64,000 nt of DNA. Source: SURF-21 sp964529285 (GTDB taxonomy: Bacteria; Actinomycetota; Geothermincolia; Geothermincolales; RBG-13-55-18). The position numbers and the translations under genes were made by a program. Every line of letters begins with the position of its first letter. The first letter of the stretch is position 1. The stretch is from the NCBI GenBank assembly GCA_964529285.1, contig CAZGWK010000007.1, positions 1-64,000 on the forward strand. Reading direction: 5' to 3'. This document shows, piece after piece, positions 27,804 to 34,855 of this stretch. The notes beneath the pieces are model-generated. The model ran no database searches. It saw nothing but the letters and a program-made list of their open reading frames with translations, and had not been told where the DNA came from.

Positions 27804-27840
27804 GCGAGACCGTTACCAGGAGGCCCCGGGCCGCAAAACC
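27804..27840 (+). repeat. Dispersed repeat unit B, copy 2
   Basis: Second copy of the 37-bp unit, with two mismatches to 27378-27414. Confidence 0.75.
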
Positions 27841-27907
27841 TAAGCGATGCCCTGTATCAGTGCGCGGGAACGATAATCCCCTACCCCGCTTCTCGGACAT
27901 CGCCGGG

Positions 27908-27916
27908 TGGTAGAAT
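27908..27916 (+). promoter_or_regulatory. Extended -10 promoter, probably leaderless
   Basis: TGGTAGAAT is a TGN-extended -10 element. Six bases separate it from the ATG at 27923, so transcription should start at or next to the start codon. No -35 match is seen, which extended -10 promoters do not need. Confidence 0.5.
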
Positions 27917-27922
27917 ATCTGC

Positions 27923-28486
27923 ATGGACAACCACCCGCGTCCCACGGATTTCGTGGATTACCAGGCTGTCTTTTCCAAGGCCCTGACCCTGGTAGGGAAA
28001 GGCATGAGCGTGCCCGATGCTCTGGAGTCTTATCTCAAGGAAAGCTACCCGCTTACCTGCAAGGAAATTATCGCCGAAGCAAGCCTTATACTCACCCGCA
28101 TCAAACACGAACGCGAATGGGGGTCGCTGCGCGCCTTGCGCGAACTTGCGGACATGCCGGGTCTCGCCGAGGAGATGCGGAGTCACAAGGGCAGGGGTTT
28201 CTCGCTCGAGGATGAGAGGCCGCGGCGCCCCGAAGCAATCGCTGATTACCCGCGTATCTTCGCTCTCGCGCAGCGCAAGAGGCATTCGGGGTTCTCCCTG
28301 CATGATTCCATGGAAATGGCAGTGCGCGAGCTATACCCTCAGACCTATCGCAAGGTGCTGGAAGCGGCGCTCTTCTATATCAGCCTGGCCGCGCGCAAGC
28401 GCAACGAACACGAGTTGCGCGCCCTGCGCGAGCTGGCCGAAGACCCCAACCTGTTCGGCGTCCTGGAAAGTTCGCTGCCGGAATGA
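27923..28486 (+). CDS. Unknown helical protein with internal duplication
   Basis: I do not recognise a family. The 187 residues are two similar helical segments: residues 12-85 and 108-181. Both begin with Asp-Tyr, have an (L/V)-x-E-x-Y-P turn (LKESYPLT and VRELYPQT) and a closing LRALRELA at 69-76 and 165-172. An acidic linker joins them. There is no signal peptide, membrane segment or cysteine cluster, so it is likely cytoplasmic. Sixteen bases separate it from the nucleoside hydrolase gene, suggesting one operon. The ATG follows the -10 element directly, with no ribosome site (GGGTGG is 12 bases away and part of the promoter), so the mRNA appears leaderless. Confidence 0.65.
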   Translation: MDNHPRPTDFVDYQAVFSKALTLVGKGMSVPDALESYLKESYPLTCKEIIAEASLILTRIKHEREWGSLRALRELADMPGLAEEMRSHKGRGFSLEDERPRRPEAIADYPRIFALAQRKRHSGFSLHDSMEMAVRELYPQTYRKVLEAALFYISLAARKRNEHELRALRELAEDPNLFGVLESSLPE

Positions 28487-28502
28487 ATACCTGGAGGTTT
28501 GG

Positions 28503-29327
28503 ATGATCGCTTTGCTATGTGCCACCCCCTTCGAGCTCAAGAGCGTTCTCTCCGTTCTATCAAGCACCTCCGACGTTACGGCTCCGGGGGGCATGAAGTT
28601 GGTGAGGGGGAGGGCTGGCGGCAACGAGGTCCAGGTCTTATGCTGCGGAGTAGGCAAGGTAGCAGCCGCGGCGGGCACCCGCTTCCTGCTCGATAACCGT
28701 CGTCCCGACGCCCTTTTGATATGCGGGGTAGCGGGCGCCCTTACGCCTGATACCACATTGGGAGATCTCATCATCGCCACCGAGCTCGTTCCGGGCGACG
28801 TGGGGGTATCCCATTCCGGTGGTTTCAGCACTACGGGGCCTGGCCTTCTCGAGGAGGGCCGCGTGGTCTTCCATCCCTCCTTCCAGGTGTCGCCGCACAT
28901 GGTGAGAGGGGTCCTGGCCGCGGCCGAGTCCACGGGCCTGCCTTTTCGCGCGGGTAAGGTGCTCACCTGCGATCAGATAGTGCTCGATCCGGAGCTGCGC
29001 GCGCACCTCGGTGATATTTTCGACGCGCTCGCCGTGGAGATGGAGGGGGCGGCAGCGGCCCAGATCGCCGCGGCTGAAGGTCTATCGTTCGCCGCGGTCC
29101 GAGGAATCAGCGACGAATTTACGCACGATCTTGTGGGATTCGAGGAACTCCTCGCATATAAAGGTCAGTCGCGGCGCAGTATATGGAACAAGCGCTTCCG
29201 CCTTACGGTTACCGGCAGAGACACCATCAGCAAGGCGAGAGGCATGGTAAAAGGAAGGGACCTGGCCCTGCAGAGCCTGTCATCTTTTCTCTCGGCGTTC
29301 CTCGCCACGACGTACGAGCCGTTCTGA
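28503..29327 (+). CDS. Nucleoside phosphorylase-fold hydrolase (MTA/SAH nucleosidase or futalosine hydrolase-like)
   Basis: Member of the PNP_UDP_1 superfamily, 274 aa. Motifs: VLCCGVGKVAAAAGT (phosphate/ribose loop), LLICGVAGAL, LGDLIIATE, VEMEGAAAAQ (the Met-Glu pair that binds ribose) and GISDEF, whose Asp acts as the acid/base. This set fits nucleosidases such as methylthioadenosine/S-adenosylhomocysteine nucleosidase or futalosine hydrolase. The C-terminus has about 40 extra residues beyond the minimal enzyme. Which substrate it uses cannot be decided here; no menaquinone (mqn) genes are nearby. ATG at 28503 has GGAGG five bases upstream. It is the second gene after the duplicated unknown protein. 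Confidence 0.75.
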   Translation: MIALLCATPFELKSVLSVLSSTSDVTAPGGMKLVRGRAGGNEVQVLCCGVGKVAAAAGTRFLLDNRRPDALLICGVAGALTPDTTLGDLIIATELVPGDVGVSHSGGFSTTGPGLLEEGRVVFHPSFQVSPHMVRGVLAAAESTGLPFRAGKVLTCDQIVLDPELRAHLGDIFDALAVEMEGAAAAQIAAAEGLSFAAVRGISDEFTHDLVGFEELLAYKGQSRRSIWNKRFRLTVTGRDTISKARGMVKGRDLALQSLSSFLSAFLATTYEPF

Positions 29328-29386
29328 CCCTGTTTAAGTATATATACCCGCCCCCACTACAGGTTCGGCTCCAAGGCCGGTCCGGC

Positions 29387-29395
29387 TGCTATAAT
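29387..29395 (+). promoter_or_regulatory. Extended -10 promoter, probably leaderless
   Basis: TGCTATAAT is a TGN-extended perfect -10 box placed six bases before the ATG at 29402, the same geometry as at 27908-27923. No -35 match is seen. Confidence 0.6.
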
Positions 29396-29401
29396 GATGG
29401 C

Positions 29402-29848
29402 ATGCAAGATACAGACAAGCCGAATATCGGCCGCGGGAAGCGCCTTCTCGGTGTCCTGCTCGGTATGACCGGGGTCGGAACCGCAACCTTCTGGATCCTC
29501 TTCTTCTCCGGCAAGATCCAGGCCACGGAGACCGAACAGGACGAAGCTTTCGAGCGCGCCTTTCCCCTGGCGGATTCCTGGATGAGTGCCCTGTGCATAC
29601 TGGCCGCATGGCACCTGTGGCGGGGCGAACGGGAGGGGGAATTCCTGGGAACGGCAGCCGGCAGTTCGCTCGTCTTCCTTGCCCTTATGGACATCCTGTA
29701 TTCCCTCGAGAACCGCAAGTACTGGCCCCTGGACAGCGACCGGGCGACCATGCTGTTCGTGAACCTCTGGACCTTGGGCCTGGGAGCGGCCGCCCTTTCA
29801 TATCTGTGGAAAAGCGAGTTCGGCAAGTCTATCGAGCCCGGGGAATAG
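29402..29848 (+). CDS. Small membrane protein, unknown
   Basis: A 148-residue protein with about four hydrophobic segments (near residues 14-35, 58-72, 82-100 and 118-136). They are joined by short charged loops containing TETEQDEAFERAF and ENRKYWPLDSDRA. I recognise no family. Lone small membrane proteins of this form are common and poorly characterised. The ATG lies six bases after a perfect extended -10 box and has no ribosome site, so a leaderless transcript is likely. The frame is open further upstream into the nucleosidase gene, but the promoter position supports 29402. It converges on the gene at 29945. Confidence 0.6.
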   Translation: MQDTDKPNIGRGKRLLGVLLGMTGVGTATFWILFFSGKIQATETEQDEAFERAFPLADSWMSALCILAAWHLWRGEREGEFLGTAAGSSLVFLALMDILYSLENRKYWPLDSDRATMLFVNLWTLGLGAAALSYLWKSEFGKSIEPGE

Positions 29849-29944
29849 ATAAAGCTCGTGTAGCCGTCCGGGAAGTATCACTTGCCAACGTATGCTCCGG
29901 TCGCAGTAAAGACGCGGCTTCTGCTTTTCTTGCCGGCTATGATC

Positions 29945-30259
29945 TTACCCTGCCGCCTGCTTCTTCGCAGAGTAGACTACTACGGCGCCCTCGGCATCTT
30001 TCCCCAGAACGATAGCTCCCCTGACCTTCCTGCCGATGGCGATGGCCCCCGCAGCCCTCAGCAGGCCGACGGAGATAGCGCCCGACGATACCAAACCCAA
30101 TGCTATCGCTCCCGAGGCGACGATCCCCACCGCGAACCTGCCGGAGGCAACAAGGCCTATCGCCGTATCGCCAACGGCGAATATGCCGAAACGAAAACCC
30201 TCTCCCCTGCTCCACAGGGGTATACCCATGATAGTCTTGGCGGATCTACCTTCTTTCAT
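29945..30259 (-). CDS. Small repetitive protein, beta-solenoid-like
   Basis: A 104-residue protein whose residues 22-92 are short imperfect repeats of the form small-hydrophobic-Gly, such as IFAVGDTAIGLVASG, then FAVGIVASGAIALGLVSSG. The regular alternation of A/V/I with G every 5-6 residues suggests a short beta-helix or solenoid, as in bactofilin-like or polymer-forming proteins. I cannot name a family. There is no signal peptide. ATG at 30259 with GGGAGG eight bases upstream. It follows phaC by 49 bp and may be the last gene of the PHA operon, perhaps a granule-surface protein; that role is a guess. Confidence 0.55.
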   Translation of the reverse strand: MKEGRSAKTIMGIPLWSRGEGFRFGIFAVGDTAIGLVASGRFAVGIVASGAIALGLVSSGAISVGLLRAAGAIAIGRKVRGAIVLGKDAEGAVVVYSAKKQAAG

Positions 30260-30308
30260 CTACGCCTCCCGTTGTCTCCGCTTCAGCTCGAGCGGAACCT
30301 CCCCGATG

Positions 30309-31574
30309 CTATTTTTTCTCAGGCGATTTCTTCCTCGCCGCTTTCTTCTTGGAGGCGGCGGGCTTTTTTCCCTTCGCGGTCGCCGTCTTTTTCGCCCCCG
30401 CAGCAGCCGGCTTCTTGGCGGGTTTCTTCGCGGGTTTCTTTTCGGGTTCCGGTCCGGTTTCGGCGCCAGCCGCGGGAACCCCGCATACCTGCTTGCCGTC
30501 CCTTTTCTGCGGGCAGCGGGCGATCAGCCACTCAGACACGTTGGGAGCCAGTTCCTTCTGAGACCTCGAGCTTACATAGATGCCGATATGGCCCCCAGGG
30601 AAACTGTAAAGGGTCTTGTCCTCGCTTCCCACCAGGTCGTTAAGGGGTATGGAGCAAGCCGGCGGAACCAGGTGATCCTCGGTGGCGTAGATATTGAGCA
30701 GGGGCATGGTGATCTTCTTGAGGTCAACGCGCCTGTCGCCGATCTCCAACTCGCCCTTGACCAGCTTGTTGTCCTGGTAAAGGTCCTTGAGGAACTTGCG
30801 GTAAGCCTCCCCTGCCTGGGCCGGGCTGTCGAATATCCATTTCTCCATACGCACGAAGTTGGCCACGGTCGCCGGGTCGTCCAGGTTGTCCATGAGCCCC
30901 ACGTACTTGTCCACCATTAGCTGGAACGGCTTGAGCATGAGAAAACCCACGTTCATGAACTCACCGGGGATGATTCCCATGGTATCCACCATGTTGTCGA
31001 TGTCCATGTACTGGCTCCATACGTTGAGCAGCCCGTCCGTGGTGTGGAAATCGACCGGTGCCACCATGGTGATGAGGTTGCGGATCTTCTCGGGGTACAG
31101 GGCCGAATAGACGACGGTGAAGGTACCGCCCTGGCAAACCCCCAGGAGGTTTATCTTGTCGCATCCCGTGCGCTCGCGTACGAAATCGACGCAGTCGTTG
31201 AGGTAGATGTCGATGTAATCCTCCATGGTCACGTAGAGGTCGCCGTGATCCGGATATCCCCAGTCGATGATGTAGATGTCCAGCCCCCGTCCCAGCAGGT
31301 TGCGTATGAGGCTGCGGTCGGACTGCAGGTCCATCATGTACTGGCGGTTGACCAGAGCGTAGCAGATGAGGACGGGGGTCGGGCAGTTCAGGTTCTCTCC
31401 CGGAAGATAGTGGTAGAGCTTCATCTTATCTTCCTCGAACAGCAGCTCCTTCGGAGTGGGCTCTACCTCTACTTGCGAGATTGTGGTGAGTATCTCCGCG
31501 CCCTTCACCAGCTTGCGGTTTATATCCTCCAACTCCTCCACGAAGAAGTTTGGGTCCATGAACTCCTTGAACAT
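30309..31574 (-). CDS. phaC: Class III PHA synthase subunit PhaC with Lys/Ala/Pro tail
   Basis: Catalytic subunit of class III poly(3-hydroxyalkanoate) synthase, which polymerises (R)-3-hydroxyacyl-CoA on granules. The alpha/beta-hydrolase triad is intact: Cys147 in the lipase-like box GVCQGG, Asp300 in YATEDH and His329 in GGHIG. These positions are two residues off the known Allochromatium PhaC triad (149, 302, 331). The family enzyme is about 355 aa. This one has 421, because residues about 372-421 add a Lys/Ala/Pro-rich tail with AKKPAKKPAA and KKKAARKK, like histone H1 or PhaF. The base composition of the tail matches the gene and the frame is unbroken, so I see no frameshift. It starts 2 bp after phaE. 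Confidence 0.95.
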   Translation of the reverse strand: MFKEFMDPNFFVEELEDINRKLVKGAEILTTISQVEVEPTPKELLFEEDKMKLYHYLPGENLNCPTPVLICYALVNRQYMMDLQSDRSLIRNLLGRGLDIYIIDWGYPDHGDLYVTMEDYIDIYLNDCVDFVRERTGCDKINLLGVCQGGTFTVVYSALYPEKIRNLITMVAPVDFHTTDGLLNVWSQYMDIDNMVDTMGIIPGEFMNVGFLMLKPFQLMVDKYVGLMDNLDDPATVANFVRMEKWIFDSPAQAGEAYRKFLKDLYQDNKLVKGELEIGDRRVDLKKITMPLLNIYATEDHLVPPACSIPLNDLVGSEDKTLYSFPGGHIGIYVSSRSQKELAPNVSEWLIARCPQKRDGKQVCGVPAAGAETGPEPEKKPAKKPAKKPAAAGAKKTATAKGKKPAASKKKAARKKSPEKK

Positions 31575-31576
31575 GT

Positions 31577-32698
31577 CTATCCCTCCCCCCCGGATCCCTC
31601 CAGTTCGTTGAGTTCCTTTCTGAGAGCTCTTACCTCACGCTTCAACCTGTCCACCGTCTTGTAGAGATGATCCATCTCCGAGCGGTTCGGGAAGGGCAGC
31701 TCCTTGGTGGCCTCCTCAACGTATGCCTGGAAATCGCGCCGGAACTGCATCCCTTTATCCACCAACTGCCCCTGCAACTTCGAGAACTCCTCCGTGCGGA
31801 ACAGCTCGATGTAGAGCTCCTCGCTGGTCTCCCACCACAGCCGGTAAAGGTCGCGGAATGACATCGCTTCCGCTCCCTCCTCGGCCTGCATCGCAGCCAG
31901 TTTGTCCTGCAGCCTCTCGAAGGATTTTGCGCCCGCCGCCTGCAGCTCCGCGTAGAACTCCGTCAGCACTATGTTGAACTCCGTCAGTGAATCTACCGCA
32001 TATCTAAGTTTCTCGGCAGCTTCACGGTAATAACCCATGACCGGTGCGCGCAGCAGGCGGCCGAAACTCTCCTCGTATGCTTTTCTCCATCCCTCGTAGA
32101 CCTCAGACGCCACCTCCGGCGAGGGCTTCTCCATCCTCATCCCGCTCTCGACCATGCCTCTTCCGAACTCGTACCACGGCGCCCACAGGTGCAGGAACAG
32201 CCCGGAAGCCAGCAGGGGGATCTCCCCGTCATACAGCTCCGCTATCCATTGCAACTGTTCGGGCAGGGCCGGGGCGAACACCTTCTGAACGATATCCCTG
32301 TATTGCTCGGACCATCTCTCCAATACCTTGCTCATGGCGTCGAAGTCGTACTCCCCACCCTCGCCCATAGTCTTGCGGTAGGCGTCGAACATCTCCATCC
32401 ACATGGCGTAGAGCTGGGAGTAGACATCTGCCGCCTGGAACACCTTCACAAAGGTCTCCGGTCCTATGCCTTCGGCGGGCACCGCGAACTTACCCATCAT
32501 TTCCTGCGCGTACTCCAACCACCGGCGGTAGAATTCCATTGCGTTGGGAAGGGACGCGTCCGCGGCCTTTTCCCCGCCTTTCTGTCCCCATGATCCGGCC
32601 GTACGGGTCCAGGCATCCATCCAGTCCCTCAACATGCCTGCCTGCGTTTCCTGCCATCTCTTCCACATATCCGGCCACGTACCGGTCCTTTCTGGCAT
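31577..32698 (-). CDS. phaE: Class III PHA synthase subunit PhaE
   Basis: Partner subunit of PhaC. It is largely helical, about 373 aa, with many Trp and Tyr residues near the start (TWPDMWKRWQETQ) and a C-terminal coiled coil (about 345-370; LYKTVDRLKREVRALRKEL), all typical of PhaE. Sequence in this family is poorly conserved, so the name rests strongly on its place directly before phaC. A GTG at 32707 is also in frame, but GGAAGG at 32708-32713 is better spaced for the ATG at 32698. The order phasin-like gene, phaE, phaC suggests one operon. Confidence 0.88.
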   Translation of the reverse strand: MPERTGTWPDMWKRWQETQAGMLRDWMDAWTRTAGSWGQKGGEKAADASLPNAMEFYRRWLEYAQEMMGKFAVPAEGIGPETFVKVFQAADVYSQLYAMWMEMFDAYRKTMGEGGEYDFDAMSKVLERWSEQYRDIVQKVFAPALPEQLQWIAELYDGEIPLLASGLFLHLWAPWYEFGRGMVESGMRMEKPSPEVASEVYEGWRKAYEESFGRLLRAPVMGYYREAAEKLRYAVDSLTEFNIVLTEFYAELQAAGAKSFERLQDKLAAMQAEEGAEAMSFRDLYRLWWETSEELYIELFRTEEFSKLQGQLVDKGMQFRRDFQAYVEEATKELPFPNRSEMDHLYKTVDRLKREVRALRKELNELEGSGGEG

Positions 32699-32718
32699 GA
32701 TTTTCACCTTCCGTCCCG

Positions 32719-32979
32719 CTATTCCTGCCCCACCAGGTCCTCCATCTTGCGGAGTCCTTCCTCGAGATTGCGGCGTAACTCCTCGCGTCCCTTATGCATG
32801 TTATCCAGCCACTCCATCATAGCCTTCTCGCCTTCTTTTTGCAGCTCTACGCTCTGGTCGAGTAGTGTTTTCCACATCTTCTCCATCTGCTCCTGCACGG
32901 AGTTCATGGCGTCGAATGTCATGAGCATACCCGAGCGCATACCCTCTACTATCATTTTCTGCATGGTTTTCTGTTCCAT
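32719..32979 (-). CDS. Phasin-like small helical protein
   Basis: An 86-residue, Met- and Glu-rich, wholly helical protein (MQKMIVEGMRSGMLMTFDAM, then EQMEKMWKTLLDQ and a charged C-terminal helix). It has no signal peptide. Short amphipathic helical proteins at the head of PHA operons are usually phasins, which coat granules. The identification depends on position and composition. The frame is open to 33006, but ATG at 32979 has GGAGGGG six bases upstream. It lies 20 bp before phaE. The 266 bp upstream, shared with a divergent lipoprotein gene, should hold the operon promoter, though no box stands out. Confidence 0.65.
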   Translation of the reverse strand: MEQKTMQKMIVEGMRSGMLMTFDAMNSVQEQMEKMWKTLLDQSVELQKEGEKAMMEWLDNMHKGREELRRNLEEGLRKMEDLVGQE

Positions 32980-33245
32980 TTTCTTCCCCTCCTTCCCTAC
33001 GCTCATAGTCTTGTCTACCTCTATGATTCCTTTTTACCGCTCTACGTAAACATGCGCCATGGGCAGGGTCAGATACCCTTGATCAGCTTACTCCTGCAGT
33101 ATCGCTTTGCGCTCCGCCGTTCCGAAAAACTCGCTTTTTAACAGCTGGGCTGACCGATTCTCACTCCAGGGGGTTTTAAGGTATATTAATGCAATGTCGG
33201 CCGTGCGTTCGGATCAAGGAGCGGACCTTGCAAGGGGTGAATGCC

Positions 33246-33713
33246 GTGAAACGTGAACTCAAGATCCTGCTCGTCGCGCTTATGCTTTCGATCGCGTGCG
33301 CTTCCCCGCTCTTAGCTGGATGCGGGAGCGCAGATCCCGGCGATTACGAACGCGAGGTAAGCGAGCTCAATGAAACCGCCGCCGAGCTGCGGGAGGAAGC
33401 ATCCCACCACCTTGCCGAGGAAGGACCCGCATCAGGGGAAGAGGGGATCGAAACTCTGGTTCTTGCACTCGAAGAAGTGGTCATTTCGTTGCGGGAGATG
33501 GTGAACGAACTGGAGGGCGTAAAGGTGCCGCAAGGCATGGAGGACTTTCACCACGCACTGGTGGAATCATACCACTCCGAAACAGCCTTTTACGAAGGTA
33601 TTGCGGCCACCCTCGAGCCAGGCAGTTCGCATGCAGAGGGTGAAAACCATGCAGACGGGGAGCATGACGGACAACAGGAGGAGGAAAACCACGCAGACAG
33701 CGACAGCCACTGA
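33246..33713 (+). CDS. Lipoprotein of unknown function, His-rich tail
   Basis: A 155-residue lipoprotein with a basic N-terminus, hydrophobic core and lipobox LLAGC with Cys26. The mature part is a helical segment rich in Glu (coiled-coil-like, about 35-75), then a VNELEGVKVPQGMEDFHHAL region. The C-terminal 30 residues are rich in His, Glu and Asp (SHAEGENHADGEHD), able to bind metal ions. I know no family. GTG at 33246 is chosen because AAGGGG lies eight bases upstream and the signal peptide then starts normally. An in-frame ATG at 33189 would add a non-hydrophobic leader. TATATT at 33182-33187 may be the -10 box. Confidence 0.6.
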   Translation: MKRELKILLVALMLSIACASPLLAGCGSADPGDYEREVSELNETAAELREEASHHLAEEGPASGEEGIETLVLALEEVVISLREMVNELEGVKVPQGMEDFHHALVESYHSETAFYEGIAATLEPGSSHAEGENHADGEHDGQQEEENHADSDSH

Positions 33714-33755
33714 TATGTGGCCGCCTCCCGCCGTCATGCCGAAGGCCTGCGGGTG

Positions 33756-33761
33756 TATAAT
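33756..33761 (+). promoter_or_regulatory. -10 box of the ferredoxin-domain gene
   Basis: A perfect TATAAT lies 46 bases before the ATG at 33808; no good -35 is seen. The transcript would have a leader of about 40 nt with AAGGAG at 33795-33800. Confidence 0.4.
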
Positions 33762-33807
33762 CAATACGTTCACCCGGCAACGGATAGCTTGAGCAAGGAG
33801 TGCTTTT

Positions 33808-34809
33808 ATGAACGAAGGGGACCTCTACGAAAAGCTGGCGGAACGCATCCTTACCAAGGGAAGCAGTTTTATCCCGCAACTTTTCCGCATGATCGCCGAC
33901 GAAGAGGAGGCGCGTATACTGCTGGCCACTCCCGGCACGGCCGAGGAACTGGCCGAGAAGCTCGACGCCAGCGTGCAGGACTTGCAGGGGAAGCTCTATC
34001 TCCTTTACCGCAAGGGCCTCTTGTTCAAATCCCAAAAACCGCAGGGCACGCTCTATCGCATGTGTCGTGACATCACCCAGTTCCACGACGCCACCATCCT
34101 CTGGGACGGCGTGACTGACGAGTACCTCGAACTCTGGAAGCGCCAGACCCTGGAAGAGCTTCCGGACTACATCAACATGGTCAGCATGGTGCTGCCCAAA
34201 CCCTTGACCCGGGTAGTGCCGGTCAACCAACCGGTGGAGGCGCGCAGCAGTATACTCGCCTTTGAGGACGTTGAGCAGATAATCCGGGATGCCGGCCGGC
34301 TCGCGGTTGCTAAATGCACATGCCGCCTGGTTGACGGCAAGTGCGGCAAGCCCGTGGATGTCTGCCTGCAGCTTGGTAAGGCCGCTGATTACGCCATAGA
34401 CAGGGGAAGCGGCCGTGAGATAGACGTTGACGAGGCCATGGAGATAATCCGCATCTCCGAGGAGGCCGGGCTCGTCCACGTAGCCATGAACAAGGCCTAT
34501 GGTAGCCATATCATCTGCAATTGCTGCGATGACTGCTGCGTAGCGTTCGGCCTGCCCATAGACCCCACAAAGATCGTCGACCCCAGCCGCTTCCAGGCGG
34601 TTGTGGACGAAGAAGCGTGCAGCGGCTGCGGCGAATGCGTCGACCGCTGTTTCTTCGATGCCATCACCTTGCTTGAACGCGACGGCGAGGAGGTCTCCAA
34701 CATCTCCGCGGATAAGTGTATGGGGTGCGGCCTCTGCCAGGTAACCTGCCCCGAGGATGCCATCAGCCTGGTGGTGGTGCGCGAGGAGGACTTCGTCCCC
34801 AACTTCTAA
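33808..34809 (+). CDS. 2x[4Fe-4S] ferredoxin-domain protein with winged-helix-like N-terminus
   Basis: A 333-residue cytoplasmic protein. Residues about 30-75 look like a winged helix (TPGTAEELAEKLDASVQDLQ). The middle (about 165-255) has many Cys, including CTCRL, VCLQLG and CNCCDDCC, and may bind another metal cluster. The C-terminal 70 residues are a classical bacterial ferredoxin with two CxxCxxCxxxC motifs (CSGCGECVDRC and CMGCGLCQVTC). It probably moves electrons for an anaerobic enzyme. The partner is not evident: the divergent neighbours are PHA genes. AAGGAG precedes the ATG. It stands alone and ends in a strong terminator. Confidence 0.75.
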   Translation: MNEGDLYEKLAERILTKGSSFIPQLFRMIADEEEARILLATPGTAEELAEKLDASVQDLQGKLYLLYRKGLLFKSQKPQGTLYRMCRDITQFHDATILWDGVTDEYLELWKRQTLEELPDYINMVSMVLPKPLTRVVPVNQPVEARSSILAFEDVEQIIRDAGRLAVAKCTCRLVDGKCGKPVDVCLQLGKAADYAIDRGSGREIDVDEAMEIIRISEEAGLVHVAMNKAYGSHIICNCCDDCCVAFGLPIDPTKIVDPSRFQAVVDEEACSGCGECVDRCFFDAITLLERDGEEVSNISADKCMGCGLCQVTCPEDAISLVVVREEDFVPNF

Positions 34810-34810
34810 A

Positions 34811-34840
34811 AAAAGGGCGGGGAGCGCTCCCCGCCCTTTC
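34811..34840. terminator. Bidirectional intrinsic terminator
   Basis: A perfect 22-nt palindrome, GGGCGGGGAGC with its complement (34815-34836), is flanked by seven A on the left and TTTC on the right. It lies between the converging ferredoxin-domain and MaoC-type genes. Confidence 0.85.
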
Positions 34841-34855
34841 TAAAGCGACGTTTTC

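Larger units (their letters stand above)
27309..27922. other. Gene-free region built of imperfect repeats
   Basis: These 614 bases hold no credible gene. They contain two copies each of at least three repeat units (A, B and C), in changed order, with GC-rich palindromic cores such as CCCGGGGACCTACCGGG. Unit C (GGGAACGATAATCCCC) is at 27658-27673 and 27866-27881. The last bases carry the promoter of the next gene. Confidence 0.6.

Noticed and set aside
27378..27881. Possible CRISPR array
   Set aside because: Repeat copies are only two each, of different lengths, with irregular distances and changed order; no cas genes are near.
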